In this document: positions 31,908 to 44,734 of the stretch, in pieces
How the letters are laid out: each line of letters starts with the position of its first letter
How positions within the stretch are numbered: the first letter of the stretch is position 1
Source: Cyrtodaria siliqua
Taxonomy: Eukaryota; Mollusca; Bivalvia; Adapedonta; Hiatellidae
DNA: 64,000 nucleotides
Assembly: GCA_037043455.1 (NCBI GenBank)
Contig: JAWPHD010011196.1
Coordinates: 22,155-86,154, forward strand
Direction: 5' to 3'
Notes under the pieces: model-generated
The model's database searches: none
What the model was told of the DNA's origin: nothing
The model's input: the letters and a program-made list of their open reading frames with translations, nothing else
Program-made: the position numbers and the translations under genes

Positions 31908-31964
31908 AGGCGTGAAAACGCTATATATGTGTGTTTGCGGTTCATACGGGACGAAAACGCTATA

Positions 31965-32004
<40 letters not shown>

Positions 32005-32584
32005 CCCAGGAATGTATGTGTGTAAGACAAAGCAAGGTAAGTGTGAGGGACACAGCAATGTCTCTGTGTGTGTTGAACCAGCAATGTATGTGTGTGGAAC
32101 CCGGCAATGTATGTGAAACATGCATTCAAAACATGCGATAAATACAAGGATAAACAATAGAACAGTATGCGATATCACAAACACACAGTGGTTGACAACA
32201 GTGGTACCGCATTAGAACAGTCATTAGAAAAATAAAAAATCAACAAAATCATAGAAAGTCACAAAAAGGTATTCAACGACGTGGCAGAAGCCAGAGCAAA
32301 AAGAGAATAAACCGTTAAGGACAAAAAGGAAGACACCATTTAAAGGATACCATCTCAATCATTTTTTGGGCGTTTTTTTGTTGTTGTATTTTTGTCGGTG
32401 CTGTTGTGTGTTGTTATTGTTGTATTTTGTTGTTGTGGGTTGGGGGTGGAGGGTGGGGGGGGGGGGGTTATTTGTTTGTTTGTTTCGGATGGGTTAGAGA
32501 GGGGACTTTTATTTGCATTTCTTATGGATTGTTATCTATTATCCGTTTACGATGCATTTAACTACATTTCAAAAGCGTGTACCT

Positions 32585-33140
32585 AAAATATATGAAATCA
32601 TTCGCAGCTCAGTTCCATATAATACTACAATATATGAAATCATTCGGAGCTCAGTTCCATATAATACTACAATATATAAAATCATTCGGAGCTCAGTCCC
32701 ATATAATACTACAATATATGAAATCATTCGGAGCTCAGTCCCATATAATACTACAATATATGAAATCATTCGGAGCTCAGTCCCATATAATACTACAATA
32801 TATGAAATCATTCGGAGCTCAGTCCCATATAATACTACAATATATAAAATCATTCGGAGCTCAGTCCCATATAATACTACAATATATGAAATCATTCTGA
32901 GCTCAGTCCCATATAATACTACAATATATGAAATCATTCGGAGCTCAGTCCCATATAACACTACAATATATGAAATCATTCGGAGCTCAGTCCCATATAA
33001 CACTACAATATATGAAATCATTCGGAGCTCAGTCCCATATAATACTACAATATATGAAATCGTTCGGAGCTCAGTCCCATATAATACTACTATATATGAA
33101 ATCATTCGGAGCTCAGTCCCATATAATACTACAATATTTA
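32585..33140 (+). repeat. 42-bp satellite, about 13 units (copy B)
   Basis: Same unit as at 5262-5600; units differ at one or two sites (GGAGCTCAGT vs TGAGCTCAGT). A 214-codon frame YEIIRSSVPYNTTI repeated runs on one strand and a 202-codon frame on the other because the period is divisible by three. Confidence 0.92.
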
Positions 33141-33165
33141 GAATAGTACTAGCATGATGTGCATC

Positions 33166-33345
33166 ATTATGCTTCACTGATAATCACGTGTTCTAAACTT
33201 GCGTTTCTCCTTATTACCGTTTCATGCTTCATTGATAATCACGTGTTCTAAACTTGCGTTTCTCCTTATTACCGTCTCATGCTTCGCTGATAATCACGTG
33301 TTCTAAACTTGCGTTTCTCCTTATTACCTTCTCATTACCTCCCAA
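33166..33345 (+). repeat. Three tandem ~61-bp units
   Basis: ATGCTTC(A/G)(C/T)TGATAATCAC then TTCTAAACTTGCGTTTCTCC three times. Copy A has one unit (5630-5695), so this tripled only in copy B. Confidence 0.85.
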
Positions 33346-36300
33346 GTATAGTGTTGACACTTGTATGTTTTTATAATTTCTGTCTGGTTTGCTAAGTTAT
33401 CAAATCATGCCAGATAAGGTTATCCCAAAGTATCAAGAACATTACTGACATCTCATCAAGAGAATAACCTCAGTAACGATGGAATTGAAGAACATGATAG
33501 GAACTGGAAATGAGGGAGAAAAAAAGTTTTTTCAAGTATTATCTCAATACAAAAATCTGCAAAGACGTGAAAAAAACATGTCTGCTTATACAACATTTAT
33601 TTTTCGATCCAAATTACAACAGCAAGTTAGATAATGCAAGTGTAGATAAAACCACGCAAAGAAAATGCCACTAAAGTCTACGTAGCTGATTGATGTGTGT
33701 CATGATGATTAACGGAGTATGTACCCTTTGGCTTCATGTCCTAGTGATATAATAATCAATTCCACAGCGGTTATAGTTTAGTCTCAATCAAACAAATACA
33801 CCACTAGCTAAGGCTGAGGTTTCATGATCATCGAACTAACGTGTGAATTCAATGGTATACTTAGTTAGTGCTGGCATATATCATCTAACTGGAGTTATTT
33901 AGACATGTTTGTTCGCGTGCTTTTCTTAATATAAAACATAACCGTTTTTAAAAGAAAGTTATTTTCTTTAACATGGCAAGATTCAATCTTGAATTTTCGT
34001 TTATGATTATTTTAAAGCCATACATCAGAGAAATGTTTAAAAATGGTCTGAATTAATAACAATAAGAAAGTTACATTTTATTCCAATTTGAGAATTTCAT
34101 TGACGACTGTATTTGCTTTCTTATCGGTACGCTTCAGTATTCTTCATCATAATAATAACCGAATCCGCCGTTCGTTAACAATAATATATATTAGCCTTAT
34201 GTTTGATGTATTTCCTGGTGTGATAGAGTCCGGAGTGATTCCATGCATGTGGCAATTATAAGATATCTACTACAGAAAGCGTGCTAGCAATGGTTCTGCA
34301 CTCCAAATGTATACTTAACAATTTGAAATTACTTGGATCAATTCAGTTATGAATATGATTTTTCCAAGTTTTATTATTAAAATATACGATACAATTATTT
34401 ATATAATATGACAAATACTTTGAAAGACAACCATAGATTAATTCTTCCATTTTTGTTCCGAGTTGGAGTACCTGTTTATTTGTATAATGTGTAATACACC
34501 CTCAAAATAAGTCAGCAATCAGTCAACTCCATAATATAATTAGCTAAAACATGCAACATATTTTCTAAGAAAATAAGTGAGACTATTATCCTCATACAAT
34601 TCGGATGACACTATAAGAACATTTCTTACATGACTGTTTCCGATTACTTCGTCGTTTGCTTTAAGCTTTAAGTTAAAGACAAACCATCATCATCAGTGTA
34701 CACATCCATCACAATTAACTCAATTATTTAACGTATTGCTAACGAGAAAACAGTCATGTTCTAGACAACCTTGGTCTATGACAACAGACGGTGATATAGG
34801 AAAAATACCGACTGATATGACAGGAAATAATTACTACCATTTGTCCAGATCATGAGTGGACAAGCATATTTCTTACATTTCTCCAGGAATGCTGTGAATT
34901 TTTTTTTAGGATGTGCTATAATATATAAATCAAACTGGGATATTCTGATTCATAGCGATATTTAGGGAGATACTGGAAAAGTCGAATCAAACGTACATTA
35001 ACTCATCAGTAGCAATTTATAGGACATTTTACTATGTTATATAGAATGAAAACATTCACCAAATCTGGGAAAATGTGATCCAAACAGATATGAAAAATGA
35101 ATGTGTAAACGCTGATTAATATTCTGAAACAAACAGCATTGCACCAGTCGCATAATCGACAAATATTAACCTCACAAAACGTGTGATGCTGCATGAGCAA
35201 AATGAGTGTCATATGCAACAACCACTGAGTTGCTCCTTTGTCATTTTATCCCAAAACGTAAATGTGCAGCTGAGTGGGACGTTGTTTTTCATGTTTGGTA
35301 ATTTAGTCATTTAAGTTCTAGGATTTAAAAATCTTTAAATGTTATATAAACTTGCATCGTGTAAAAACAAAGTACAATATAATGATAGAATGACATATTC
35401 ACTCACAATCTATATGCTTGTCATTTTTAAATGCTATGACAATGTACAATGAAACAAGACTACGTTATATATACAAACATGGAATCAACTGCAACTGTTG
35501 ACATCACGTGATGTTGACTTACTCGCTAGACTCAAGCCAAGCGTATTGTATAACCGTTGATAGTTTAAAAATGTATGTGTTTACCTGGTGTTGTTTATTT
35601 ATATAAGCATAACTTTTAATTCACATTCCAAATTATGTAAAATTAGGGCTTATTAAAACAGCCATTTTGAACAAAATAAAACAAATGTGTTAGGAATATT
35701 CAAGAACATGTCAATTGTAAATTGGCTGATTTGATGATGGTTTGTCTTTGATCATGTTGATATCAAACAAATGCAGATGTAAACGAAATCGGAAAAAAAA
35801 AAGTACTTATAGTGTCATCTGAATTTGACGAGAATAAGAGTCTCAATTGTTTTCTCAGAAAATCTGTTGAATGTATTCTATCATTAATTTAAATGTGTGC
35901 CAAATATTTGCACATCGGAAAAGTATACTAATTGTATTATTGACATGAGTGATTCTGACTTAATGTGAAGCATTCCATTACGTGGTCCTTAAGCGATGGG
36001 AAATCTTATATAAGCAGGAACTCATAACGGATATTTTGTCAATAAAACACGTTTAAAAACAGTTTTTACTGGAATCAAATGCGATAACATGTTTAAAATT
36101 ACGTATGAAATGTTTTTATTAATGTTTTAATGTGTTAATATTTAATTGTCAACCCTTTTTGTGTTTGTGACGTCATTTTATACCCCAGCCAACCCCGTTT
36201 TCGCTTCTTAGAGAAGGGACAGGATGAAGTATGAAAGTTAACACTCGGACCACGTAATGGCCAACTAGGAAAAGAAATGAATGAAATAATGGAAGGGTGT

Positions 36301-36780
36301 TTTACGAACATTGATTCTCCTGTTCAGTGAGTGTTAAACATGTGTCAATATTTATATAAACAAGATGACAACATAATTAACATAAAATATGTATTTGAAT
36401 GTTATTAGATTGCCATTGTGTTTATTGTTCGTTGTAATACTGACGGGAAGGGTCTTTATTAATGTTGGAAGTACTTATGGCCCAAGCCTCTCGCTTGTAT
36501 ATAAAAGAAAAGCAATACAATATGTTTAAAGCAAATAATCATATTATTTGAATAACTATTTGAAATTATTTGAATCAAGTCATTACTATTAAATTATACG
36601 ATACAAGTATTTCAATGACTAATTACTCGATGAATCTTTAGTCAAACGGCAGAAATGTCAACATCTGTGTTGACTCATGTTGTCGTGTCATCAGAGATTA
36701 TGATCCTATTAATGTAAGATTCCATTATCACATATCTCCAAAAAGGCCATGTTAGAGGGACAAGTTGTATTGTAGCTGCC
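33346..36780. other. Copy B non-coding interior
   Basis: No gene. 33460-34430 is a segment missing from copy A. It contains TTATTTAGACATGTTTGTTC at about 33896, the single-copy relative of the 32-bp minisatellite at 47.7 kb. From 34433 on it pairs with copy A. Confidence 0.6.
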
Positions 36781-36789
36781 TTGTAGCTT

Positions 36790-37016
36790 TTGTAAACCGT
36801 CTCGACTCTCGCCGCTACGGGTTCGAATCCCACTGAGAGCCCGACTTGTAAGTGAGGAAGCGTCGATTTTTACGGATGACGGGAGGTATACAGTACTGTT
36901 CTACCCAGGAAAAGTGGGTGGTCGGCCTCCACCATTAAAAAAATATCGACCGTCACATATAACCTTACATGTGTTGAAAATGACATTAAATATCATACAA
37001 ACAAACAAAACAAACA
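36790..37016 (+). mobile_element. tRNA-related SINE, 5'-truncated, 227 bp
   Basis: Flanked by the 9-bp direct repeat TTGTAGCTT (36781-36789; 37017-37025), with a B box GGTTCGAATCC at 36820-36830. The body shows CAGTACTGTTCTACCCAGGA and TCGACCGTCACATATAACC, and it ends in ACAAACAAACAAAACAAA. An A box is not seen upstream, so the 5' end is truncated. Absent from copy A at the matching place (about 29125). A relative in reverse orientation is at 52866-53120. Confidence 0.88.
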
Positions 37017-37025
37017 TTGTAGCTT

Positions 37026-37914
37026 ACTATATATTATGTCGGTCGATATTGTCGTATGGTTATATTAAGACGTCGTATGTTCACGACACCGTGTCTGTTT
37101 TACCACCTTGCGATAGGACATTTTATCACTTTTCAACATATGTCGGCATTTTTTCTCACTAAGGGATCTTTCGCATTATTTGTTTCTTTTTTCAGTTAAG
37201 TCGTTCTGATGTTTGGTTGTTCTGTTTGTTTTGTGCTTTTGTTGTTTATTTCTCATTTCAAATTAGTTTTGAACTATTTTCACTTTCAGGGTATACTACT
37301 TTTCGTATAAACTACCTCTCCAAAGCTTCCCCACTCCCCATCCCCACCTCTGTCTGTCGTTCCCATCCTCTTCATTCCGACATTCTGAAAATGTATTAAA
37401 ACGTTCCGAAAACAGTTTTCATATAATGCTAAAATATTCAGAACTTCAATGGCTTCATTTGCATCATTATGCTTCGCTGATAATCTAACTTCCATCTTAC
37501 TTTTCACCTCATTACCTCTCAAGTACAATGTCGACACTTGTATATTTTATAAATTCTGTCTGGTTTGCTTAATTGTCGAATCGTGCGAACAATTTTTATC
37601 CCAAAACATCAAGATAATTAGTGACCTTCAATCAAGAAACTAACATATGGGATTGACTAACATAATTGGAAATTAGTGCAAACATTCATGCCTCAAGTTC
37701 CTAAGCTGTACAAAACACACGACATTTATTTTTTATTTTAATCTAAATTAAAAAGTCAATAAGATAATGCAAATTGTCGATAATTCCAAAATGTGGTCGT
37801 TTTGTCAAATGTTTAAATCTTTTTGCAATCACTACAAAATGTGTTGGCTATAATACAATATTGGAAATGTTGAATATTACAAATGTGTAAAGAAACGGCA
37901 TACGTAGATAACTG
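37026..37914. other. Copy B non-coding
   Basis: Pairs with 29160-30060 of copy A; no gene. Confidence 0.55.
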
Positions 37915-37990
37915 CATGCACGCACGCACACACACACACACGCACGCACGCACGCACGAACACACACACCCACACATACACACATACATG
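37915..37990. repeat. CA/CGCA microsatellite (copy B)
   Basis: Partner of the repeat at 30070-30170. Confidence 0.9.
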
Positions 37991-38092
37991 CATACATATG
38001 TATAGGCCGTCGTTTGCATACCTAGAGTTTTATATACATTAGACCATCGCTTACATATCTAATGTTTTATACACATTATACCGTCGCTTACA

Positions 38093-38230
38093 TACGGTGT
38101 CCGGTTGGGGCCAGATTCAATGTCGCATTGTTGTGGGCGACAATGCAACACCCGACAATGCGACATCGCGACATTACGATACGACAACGCGACAGTGTGG
38201 CATTGTATCTGGCCCCAACAGGACACCGTA
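38093..38230. mobile_element. 138-bp MITE with long inverted repeats
   Basis: Ends TACGGTGTCCGGTTGGGGCC and its inverted partner GGCCCCAACAGGACACCGTA. The interior is a run of GACAATGCGACA-type words that are partly palindromic. CTTACA directly repeats at 38087-38092 and 38231-38236, a 6-bp target duplication. Copy A (near 30245) has the uninterrupted sequence CGCTTACATATATTC. Superfamily undecided. Confidence 0.88.
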
Positions 38231-38437
38231 CTTACATATATACATAGACAATCGTATACACATACATACCTCTAAAGTATAAGAATCGTTCATCGGTATC
38301 CGGTGAAAATCGGGAATTCCAACAACAGGTATAATTGATTATCGCAACCGATTAACCGAAGGTTGGAAATTTCCTATTTGAACCGGATACCCATGATTGA
38401 TTCTTATTCTTGCATATCATTTACATGCTGAGCATTG

Positions 38438-38984
38438 ACGGCGCCAGCTACTAAGGTTTTAGTAGCTGTTTATTTACACAATGAAGTCGTGCAACTGTCA
38501 TTGTTGATATCAGCACGCGACTTTTATCTTCCCCCATGTGTAAGATCAGGCTTAAATCACACAGCTTCAAACAGACTTTCATCAGAAACACACTGGCTTA
38601 GTTTACAGTAATTCGTTATTGTTTCTTTATCGTTTTTTTGTTTTTGTTTGTTTGCCTTTTTTTTGTTTCTTTTTTTTTGTATTTAGAAACACAGTGAACT
38701 TAACATGAGACAAGAAATCGTTATTAAATATTGACATATCACATTCATCTCGATGACTTCTAAAGAAACAACTTTTTTTTTTTTTTTTTCGTCTGGAGTT
38801 GACGGCTGGCATTATTGTTCCTTTCACCTCCTCAATTGATAAGATCATTAACTAAATGTAAATGTTATGTGTTATCATTTTCATTGCACGAGTAGTTGGT
38901 GTTACGCAGAGAACAAAATACTTTTTAGAGAGTATGGTCCACTAATGCGTGTATTTAATGAAAAGACTGGGTGAGTGCATCATG
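38438..38984. other. Spacer with poly-T tracts
   Basis: T-rich runs at 38635-38680 and 38770-38790; no gene found. Confidence 0.45.
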
Positions 38985-39125
38985 TATATGCACGTGAAAC
39001 ACAACTCATACTGAATTTTGATATCGTTAATTATCCCCATTTAGATGGAGATGTTCCCCGAGAAACTTCTTATGGGGTCTATGAGTCTCAACTTATTCGT
39101 TTTTTGAGTCGCCATGCGTCAGCAT
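38985..39125 (+). pseudogene. Retroelement coding fragment (post-RT region)
   Basis: The frame reads FDIVNYPHLDGDVPRETSYG then VYESQLIRF, which I recognise from the region after the RT domain in a family of bivalve retroelements. It ends where the fragment at 44315 begins (SRAYTRVQDFNIRN), so the two may be adjacent parts of one protein family, here separated. After 39110 the similarity stops. No autonomous element remains. Confidence 0.65.
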
Positions 39126-39199
39126 GGCTGGCTCTTTGGAATCGTGTATGTATATAGTGCAATTTCTGAATAAGGAGTTTTTAAAACAGGTGAGGAGCT

Positions 39200-39598
39200 T
39201 TACCGCTTTCGGCAATGTAATCCCCTTTAACTGCCTCAAATACAACTTAATTTGATAAGGTGACTGACATGAACGTTATGTATACCGAGTAATATAACTA
39301 CTGATTGTGAAATAATGAAATAATTGTAATTGTATACAGTAAAAACGTGTCTTTTTTGTAGGTTTACCGAAATATTATGCGCATTAATACACCAAAAATC
39401 GGCCTGGGAACTTTACGCACTTCGAGAATGCACTTAGAGAATGTAGTTCCTTTAACTGCCTATAACTTAATTTCATAAGGTGACTGACATGAACGTTATA
39501 TATACCGAATAATATAACTACTGATTGTGAATAATTGTCATACGTGTCTTTTTTGAAAAAGGAACTGAAATACTATGCGCAATAATACACGCATATAT
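39200..39598 (+). repeat. Tandem pair of ~200-bp units next to the Tc1 element
   Basis: Units at about 39212-39400 and 39446-39598 share TAAGGTGACTGACATGAACG, TAATATAACTACTGATTGTG, ACGTGTCTTTTTT and ATACTATGCGCA/ATATTATGCGCA. No coding frame. Confidence 0.8.
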
Positions 39599-39972
39599 AT
39601 TGGATGAATGGAATCAATAGCGTAGTTACCCGGATGTGCCGCTCATGACATATGTGACCTTGTCGCAAGATGACCCTAGTGGTTGGGGCTAACTCAGGAA
39701 AGAATCAATGACGGTGAATGCATTTACATAAGTTTAATGCAACTTTTAAAATATGATAAATATATATACACTAGTCAAAATTGCTAACCGATCACTTGTT
39801 ATTTTCTTATTTATTTGTCTCAGAAAAATAAAATATATGTGAAATTGGAAATAAATGTATTGAAAAATGTTCTATAAGTAATCACATCAGTAAAGCAAAG
39901 TATTTTATGAATTTCAAAGAAGTTTATTGTATCGAAATTCATAGATACCAGTAATTTCAAAATTTACAAAAA

Positions 39973-41242
39973 TCAATATCGCGTATGACAGCCGTTTGCG
40001 TGTACAACAGCTAAACAGCGTTGTCGCATGGAATTTATGTAGTTATGTAGAAAACGCTGAGGTATGTTATTCCAAACATTGACAATGTCCCTTGTGAGGT
40101 CAGCAATATTTTGTTGCCTTGGTAACTGTCGCACACGACGGTCGATTTCGTCCCACACATGTTCGATTGGATTTAAATCCGGACTACATGGCGGCCACTC
40201 CATTATTCGAATGTTGTTGCCCTGAAGTAGATGAGGCGTAGTTCTTGCAGTATGGCAAGGTGCATTGTCTTGCATGAATGTCATCCCACGGTTAGCGCGA
40301 ATATGGGGAATAAGCGTTGGTCGAAGTATTTGTTGCTGGTATTGGTCTGCGTTCAGGTTTCCTCGAACAACCACCATATCAGTTTTAGTGTGCAAACTAA
40401 TACCTCCCCAAACCATCACTGACCCTCCTCCAAAATGAAATCTTTCGTTGACGCAATTATCCGAATATCGTTCCCTATGTCGTCGATAAATTCGCTCTCT
40501 GCCGTCAGACTTCTGAAGATTAAATCTGGACTCATCTGTAAAGGCGACATTTGCCCAGTCTGCTCTGGTGAACCTCAAATACCTTCTGGCCCACTGAAGC
40601 CAAATTCGCCGGTGTCTTCCAGTCAATACTAATCCCACAAAATGTCTTCTCGCTCTCAATCCCATGATCCGTAGTCGATTTCGTACTCTTTGATCACTCA
40701 CGTTTCTATTATGGACGCCTATTAAACGTCTGGCAATATCTGTCGCTGTTATTCTTCTATTACGAAGGTGTGTTACAAGGATGTAGCGATCTTGACGCTG
40801 CGTTGTCACACGTCTTTTTGGCCTTCGGTAAAGGTCATCAACACTTCCGGTGCGATTGCACTTGAGCCAAAGGTCGTAAATTGTTGAAAAACGTCTGTTG
40901 ACTGTTCTGGCTACCTATAAATATAAAACAACTCATTATTGCGACTTTTTCAGAAATAATGAACATGGTTAGACAGAATCATGTACGAACGAACAAACGA
41001 AGTGACGGACGGACGGACGGACAGACAAGTAAACTTATGAATAAACTAACCTGCCAGAAGGATGAGGAATATTATAATACACAATACTGGACTTGAAAAA
41101 GAGAAAATAAAACGTTGAAAATCGATTAAATAAATTAATAAAAATGAACAAATTACGCAATGTCCTTTACCTGCCGAATCGAAGTACCAGCAATAATCAT
41201 ACCGACGGCCCGTCCACGCTCTTCCGTTGTCATCCGACGCAT
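39973..41242 (-). CDS. Tc1-family transposase, two exons, 337 aa
   Basis: Cut-and-paste transposase acting on the element's inverted repeats. Exon 1 is 41242-41171 (MRRMTTEERGRAVGMIIAGT ... Q, 24 codons), intron 41170-40915 (GTAAAG ... TTATAG, phase 0), and exon 2 40914-39973 (313 codons). Two helix-turn-helix DNA-binding regions occupy the N-terminal 110 residues, with the basic linker YRRPKRR. Catalytic residues: FTDESRFN (Asp), FMQDNAPCH (Asp) and SPDLNPIEHVWDEI (Glu) with 34 residues between the second Asp and the Glu. Also GGGSVMVWGGI. Total 337 residues is normal for Tc1. Reading only from 40809 would lose the DNA-binding start, and that position is a GTG, not an ATG. The intron is inferred from splice signals and frame. 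Confidence 0.93.
40915..41170 (-). other. Intron of the Tc1 transposase gene
   Basis: 256 bp, GT...AG, phase 0, AT-rich, with a small (GACG)n run. Joining the exons restores the usual Tc1 spacing between the two helix-turn-helix regions, which supports it. Introns here are uncommon in Tc1 elements. Confidence 0.8.
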
Positions 41243-41528
41243 TTTTTATTTAATGTTTAGTAAGTTTTTGTTTGGGATTGAAACGATAAACAATTCCGAG
41301 AACACAAACACATGTTCAAATCTTACCTCGTGCAGCACGGGATAATAATGCGATTTCGCGCCAAAATAAGCCACGAGACCGGAAGTGCGGATTTTGAAGT
41401 TACAAAATGTATTGATCGTTTTGTTTGCTGCTCATATTTATTTGTATGAAATATCAACTCAAAATATACAATATTTGATATAATATTCCAAATAATAAAA
41501 TGACCGGTTAGCAATTTTGACCAGTGTA

Positions 41529-44314
41529 TAATTATCTAAAAAAAACAAGCGAATACACAGATGAAATATGAAAAGAATGTTCTCATGGACGTTTAAGACG
41601 TTCTTAGTATTGTAACAAATACTGAAAGTATACGACACTAAAGTGTTGTTAAAGTTATAACAATGTTGATCTATGATCTAGCGCGATAATTGTGATGCGC
41701 GAGAGCTCATGAAGATGATGATGCGCGAATCCAATGGGTGATTGTCATCAAATTCCTTCTATAAGGGTTGATGACGCGATATGTATGATGATTAACCTCC
41801 ACTGAGGTTGTGGATGATGTTCCTCCAGTGATGACTGATAACGGGCCCACCTGGTGTCCCGGGAATTGTCACTACTAGAACCTGGCCATGTTGCGCAGGT
41901 ACGGGGACCGTCTCCACCGCTCTTAACGTTATACGTGGAAGCTTAGCTCCACTCCGGAAGGCTTATATCCAAACCTGGATGGCTTATATCCAACCCTGGA
42001 TGGCTTACGCTGTAATTATACATACGTTTTAGATGTCGGTTGATAAACATAACAATCTTGCATAATTATCATTACCCAAACAAATCATTATTTAATAAAT
42101 ATATGTAAGCTGTACTAATGATGAGTAGCAATGTATACATATTCTACAACGCCATGTATACGCCATGTACGTCGCTGTTAACCAATGCCCCTAATATATG
42201 TAATATACAACGTTATCAAATCACTCGTATTTTACACTCACTGAGTTATGCATGCACACATGTATGTCAACTAATGCCCATATTATACAACGCTATGTAT
42301 ACGTGTCAAACATTTATACTAGTCACTCATCTCATTGTTAACTAATGCACCTAATATACACTGTTATCAATTCAATCGTGTATTACAATCACTGAGTTAT
42401 ACGCCAACGTTAACTAATATACCTATTATACAACGTTATCAAATTAATATTGTTTTACAATTAATGATCAATTACAATAATTACATCTAATAAAGTAACT
42501 TCAAAAGCATATGCTAGTCTCAAGTTAATGTGTGAGAAACATCAAAGCTAACCGGATGTCGTAACCGCCAACCAAGATGGCGCCGCCCACTGAATACAAA
42601 TGTACGATAAAAGTTAATAAAATAAATACTGACCACATATTTCCTGTGAATTTCGCCGTCCAACTCCTGCTCCAAACAAAGCAACTATCAAGCAATCCCG
42701 GCCAAAACTAGAAGACAATGGATTTTATAGCAAACGTTACGCCCAAACCATTATTTCCCCAGTTCAGTCCGTGACAAACGAGGCTAAATCTGCAGTATTG
42801 AATCTACACGAAAGGACCCTTACACAATTTTGCCTTTTAAGGAGATAGACCCATACTTTTACATGCATTAGCACAAAACTAAACTTATTAAACGGCCCTT
42901 CCGGACGCCCTCTGGCGGCCACTTAAAATGTGCACGCTTTTCCGAGTTACCTGAATATATCATGGATATTGTGAATTGGTTTCAACTGAACAATGAATTA
43001 GGGTGTAACTAACATGTGCTAACAAGAGCTATGTACGACCAATACGCTCTACCCGTGACATTTTGTGACAGACCTAGATAACAAATTGGGAACTAAATGT
43101 CCGTAAATATTGTAGTTATTTTGCCTGGTACTTCGAGAAATAGTATGGCATCTGCTACAAATAAATACACATGTTGATGAAAAGAATTCATCAAGAAGTG
43201 CTCAGTTCTCTACTACCAAGGTACACAAATCAAATAGATTAAAGGGACACACGGCAATCTTTTGCAGACATTTTGTCAAAACTTTGAGATCGACAATTAT
43301 TGACATAAAACTACATTATCCTGCTATTAGGATTGTGTTTTCTTTCCTCTTTGATAAAAAATACCATTTTTGGCATTCAAAACACATTAATGCATGAAAA
43401 AAGTTCGTAATTGATGGTATTTCGATTGAATGTTTGTGAAAACAGCGGTGGCATAGTAGTTCGGATTATACATAATTTCGGATTTTTTTTTTTTTGTTGT
43501 TTTAACATAATCAAATAAAAAAAACTGTCCTTTACAAATACATGTTGGTGGAAAAAAAATATATATATGTATAGATACAGATATAAAGTATATTCATTAT
43601 TTAAGGTGTAATGAGTTCCTGGAATCCTACTTTTAAATGCTTTCTAGTCTAGGCTCCTAATTATTTAACTTGTAGAAAGTGGTGACAAAAAGAAAAATAT
43701 AGCCACAGGAGGCCCTGATAGTCTAATAAAACCTGATTAAAAACTTGGCTCCAGTTTCACCAAGTCGGCTCTGATTATTATCGTCTGGCAAAAAATGCTA
43801 GTACTCTCCTTTGCGTCGGTTATAAATTACTATGTAATATTCTATTCTAACTTATTTGAAACAAAGTAGTAAATACGTCCACTGACTAGGAGCATAAAGT
43901 GACAGCAAAAAGAAAAATATAGTCAGGAGTTTCTGAGTTTGATTACTACATATGTAACAAATGTGCGGTATAAAAGCGAATAAAGACAAATTTCCAATAA
44001 GAAAAAAATATTGGACATTTCCATTTTAAATCAGGGCCTGTCCATTTTAAAACAGGGGATGTCCATTTTCAAAAGCAACAAGCCCTGGGCCTGTCTCTTA
44101 AAATAATTGCCTGTGAGCACTGACATACACTCAAAAACAAAAACCGACGCGGTTGTAAAACATAATTCCGTCCCAAGTATTTTTAGTACAAAAACAATCT
44201 CATGTTCTAAGCATCAACATTTTATTTTAATACGCAACACCTGTAACATTTAACCTCACCAAGAAGAGAGACACTGTTCAATCTTGGCGACTCTGAGGAC
44301 CTTCAGTCCTTTGA
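41529..44314. other. Non-coding region with small repeats
   Basis: No gene. A 21-bp unit GGATGGCTTATATCCAACC is repeated three times at 41945-42011. A degenerate tandem repeat at 42180-42480 has units with TAACTAATGC.CCTA, ATACAACGTTATCAA and TCACTGAGTTAT. A single end of the TTAA MITE family (AAGGGACACACGGCAATCTT) lies at 43244. Confidence 0.6.
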
Positions 44315-44734
44315 TCTAGAGCTTATACTCGAGTTCAGGACTTTAATATTCGTAATCTTTGTATAACTAAAAAGCTACTCCATCAGAGTTACCGTTACCA
44401 TAAACTTAAAACCTTTGCAAAATTATATTATTGCAACCCTGATCTTCTTTCCAAATATAAAAGTTATTTAAGAACTCTTCGGCGACAAGGACTATCACAA
44501 CCTGACTTCTTTGGTGACGTGGTTTACAAACTTTGTAAGATCCTTGGCCATGATCACTTTCATACTACCTTTGTTAAACTTGTTAACAGGTTTATCAAAA
44601 GAGGTTATGACCCTATCATTTTGCATTGCACTGCATGCTTGGTGGCGGACCCATTTACAGTTCGCCACTATGCTTTCCTCTTTAATTGTGCGATGACCGA
44701 ACAGGCTGTGGACCCTATGATGACGTCTACCTAA
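44315..44734 (+). pseudogene. C-terminal coding tail of a retroelement family, 139 codons
   Basis: Open frame from 44315 to TAA at 44732-44734: SRAYTRVQDFNIRNLCITKK, LLSKYKSYLRTLRRQGLSQP, DFFGDVVYKLCKIL, RFIKRGYDPIILHCTACLVA and DPFTVRHYAFLFNCAMTE. I recall this conserved tail as the region after RT in bivalve retroelements; I cannot name a catalytic role. The Cys/His content is low and does not suggest a zinc finger. The element is cut off at its 5' side. Confidence 0.7.

Larger units (their letters stand above)
31968..38437 (+). repeat. Segmental duplication copy B
   Basis: Collinear partner of copy A and without the LINE and Polinton. The empty LINE site is at about 34920-34930 and the empty Polinton site at about 35158-35171. 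Later insertions found only here: SINE 36790-37016 and MITE 38093-38230. The 42-bp satellite is expanded. Confidence 0.85.
39769..41526 (-). mobile_element. Tc1/mariner transposon, intact, 1758 bp
   Basis: Inverted repeats of 26 bp with two mismatches: CACTAGTCAAAATTGCTAAC on the left, CACTGGTCAAAATTGCTAAC (reverse complement of the right end). TA dinucleotides flank at 39767-39768 and 41527-41528. It encodes a full-length DD34E transposase with one probable intron and no disabling change. Complete ends and an open frame suggest it is young and possibly still active. Confidence 0.95.

Noticed and set aside
32513..33177. 214-aa and 202-aa open frames on opposite strands
   Set aside because: Both are translations of the 42-bp satellite, whose period is a multiple of three; no start context and no non-repeat domain.
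36820..36830. tRNA gene suggested by GGTTCGAATCC
   Set aside because: No cloverleaf or A box around it; it lies in a SINE body with target duplication.
40231..40632. Small plus-strand frames across the Tc1 element
   Set aside because: Antisense to the transposase exon, no domain.
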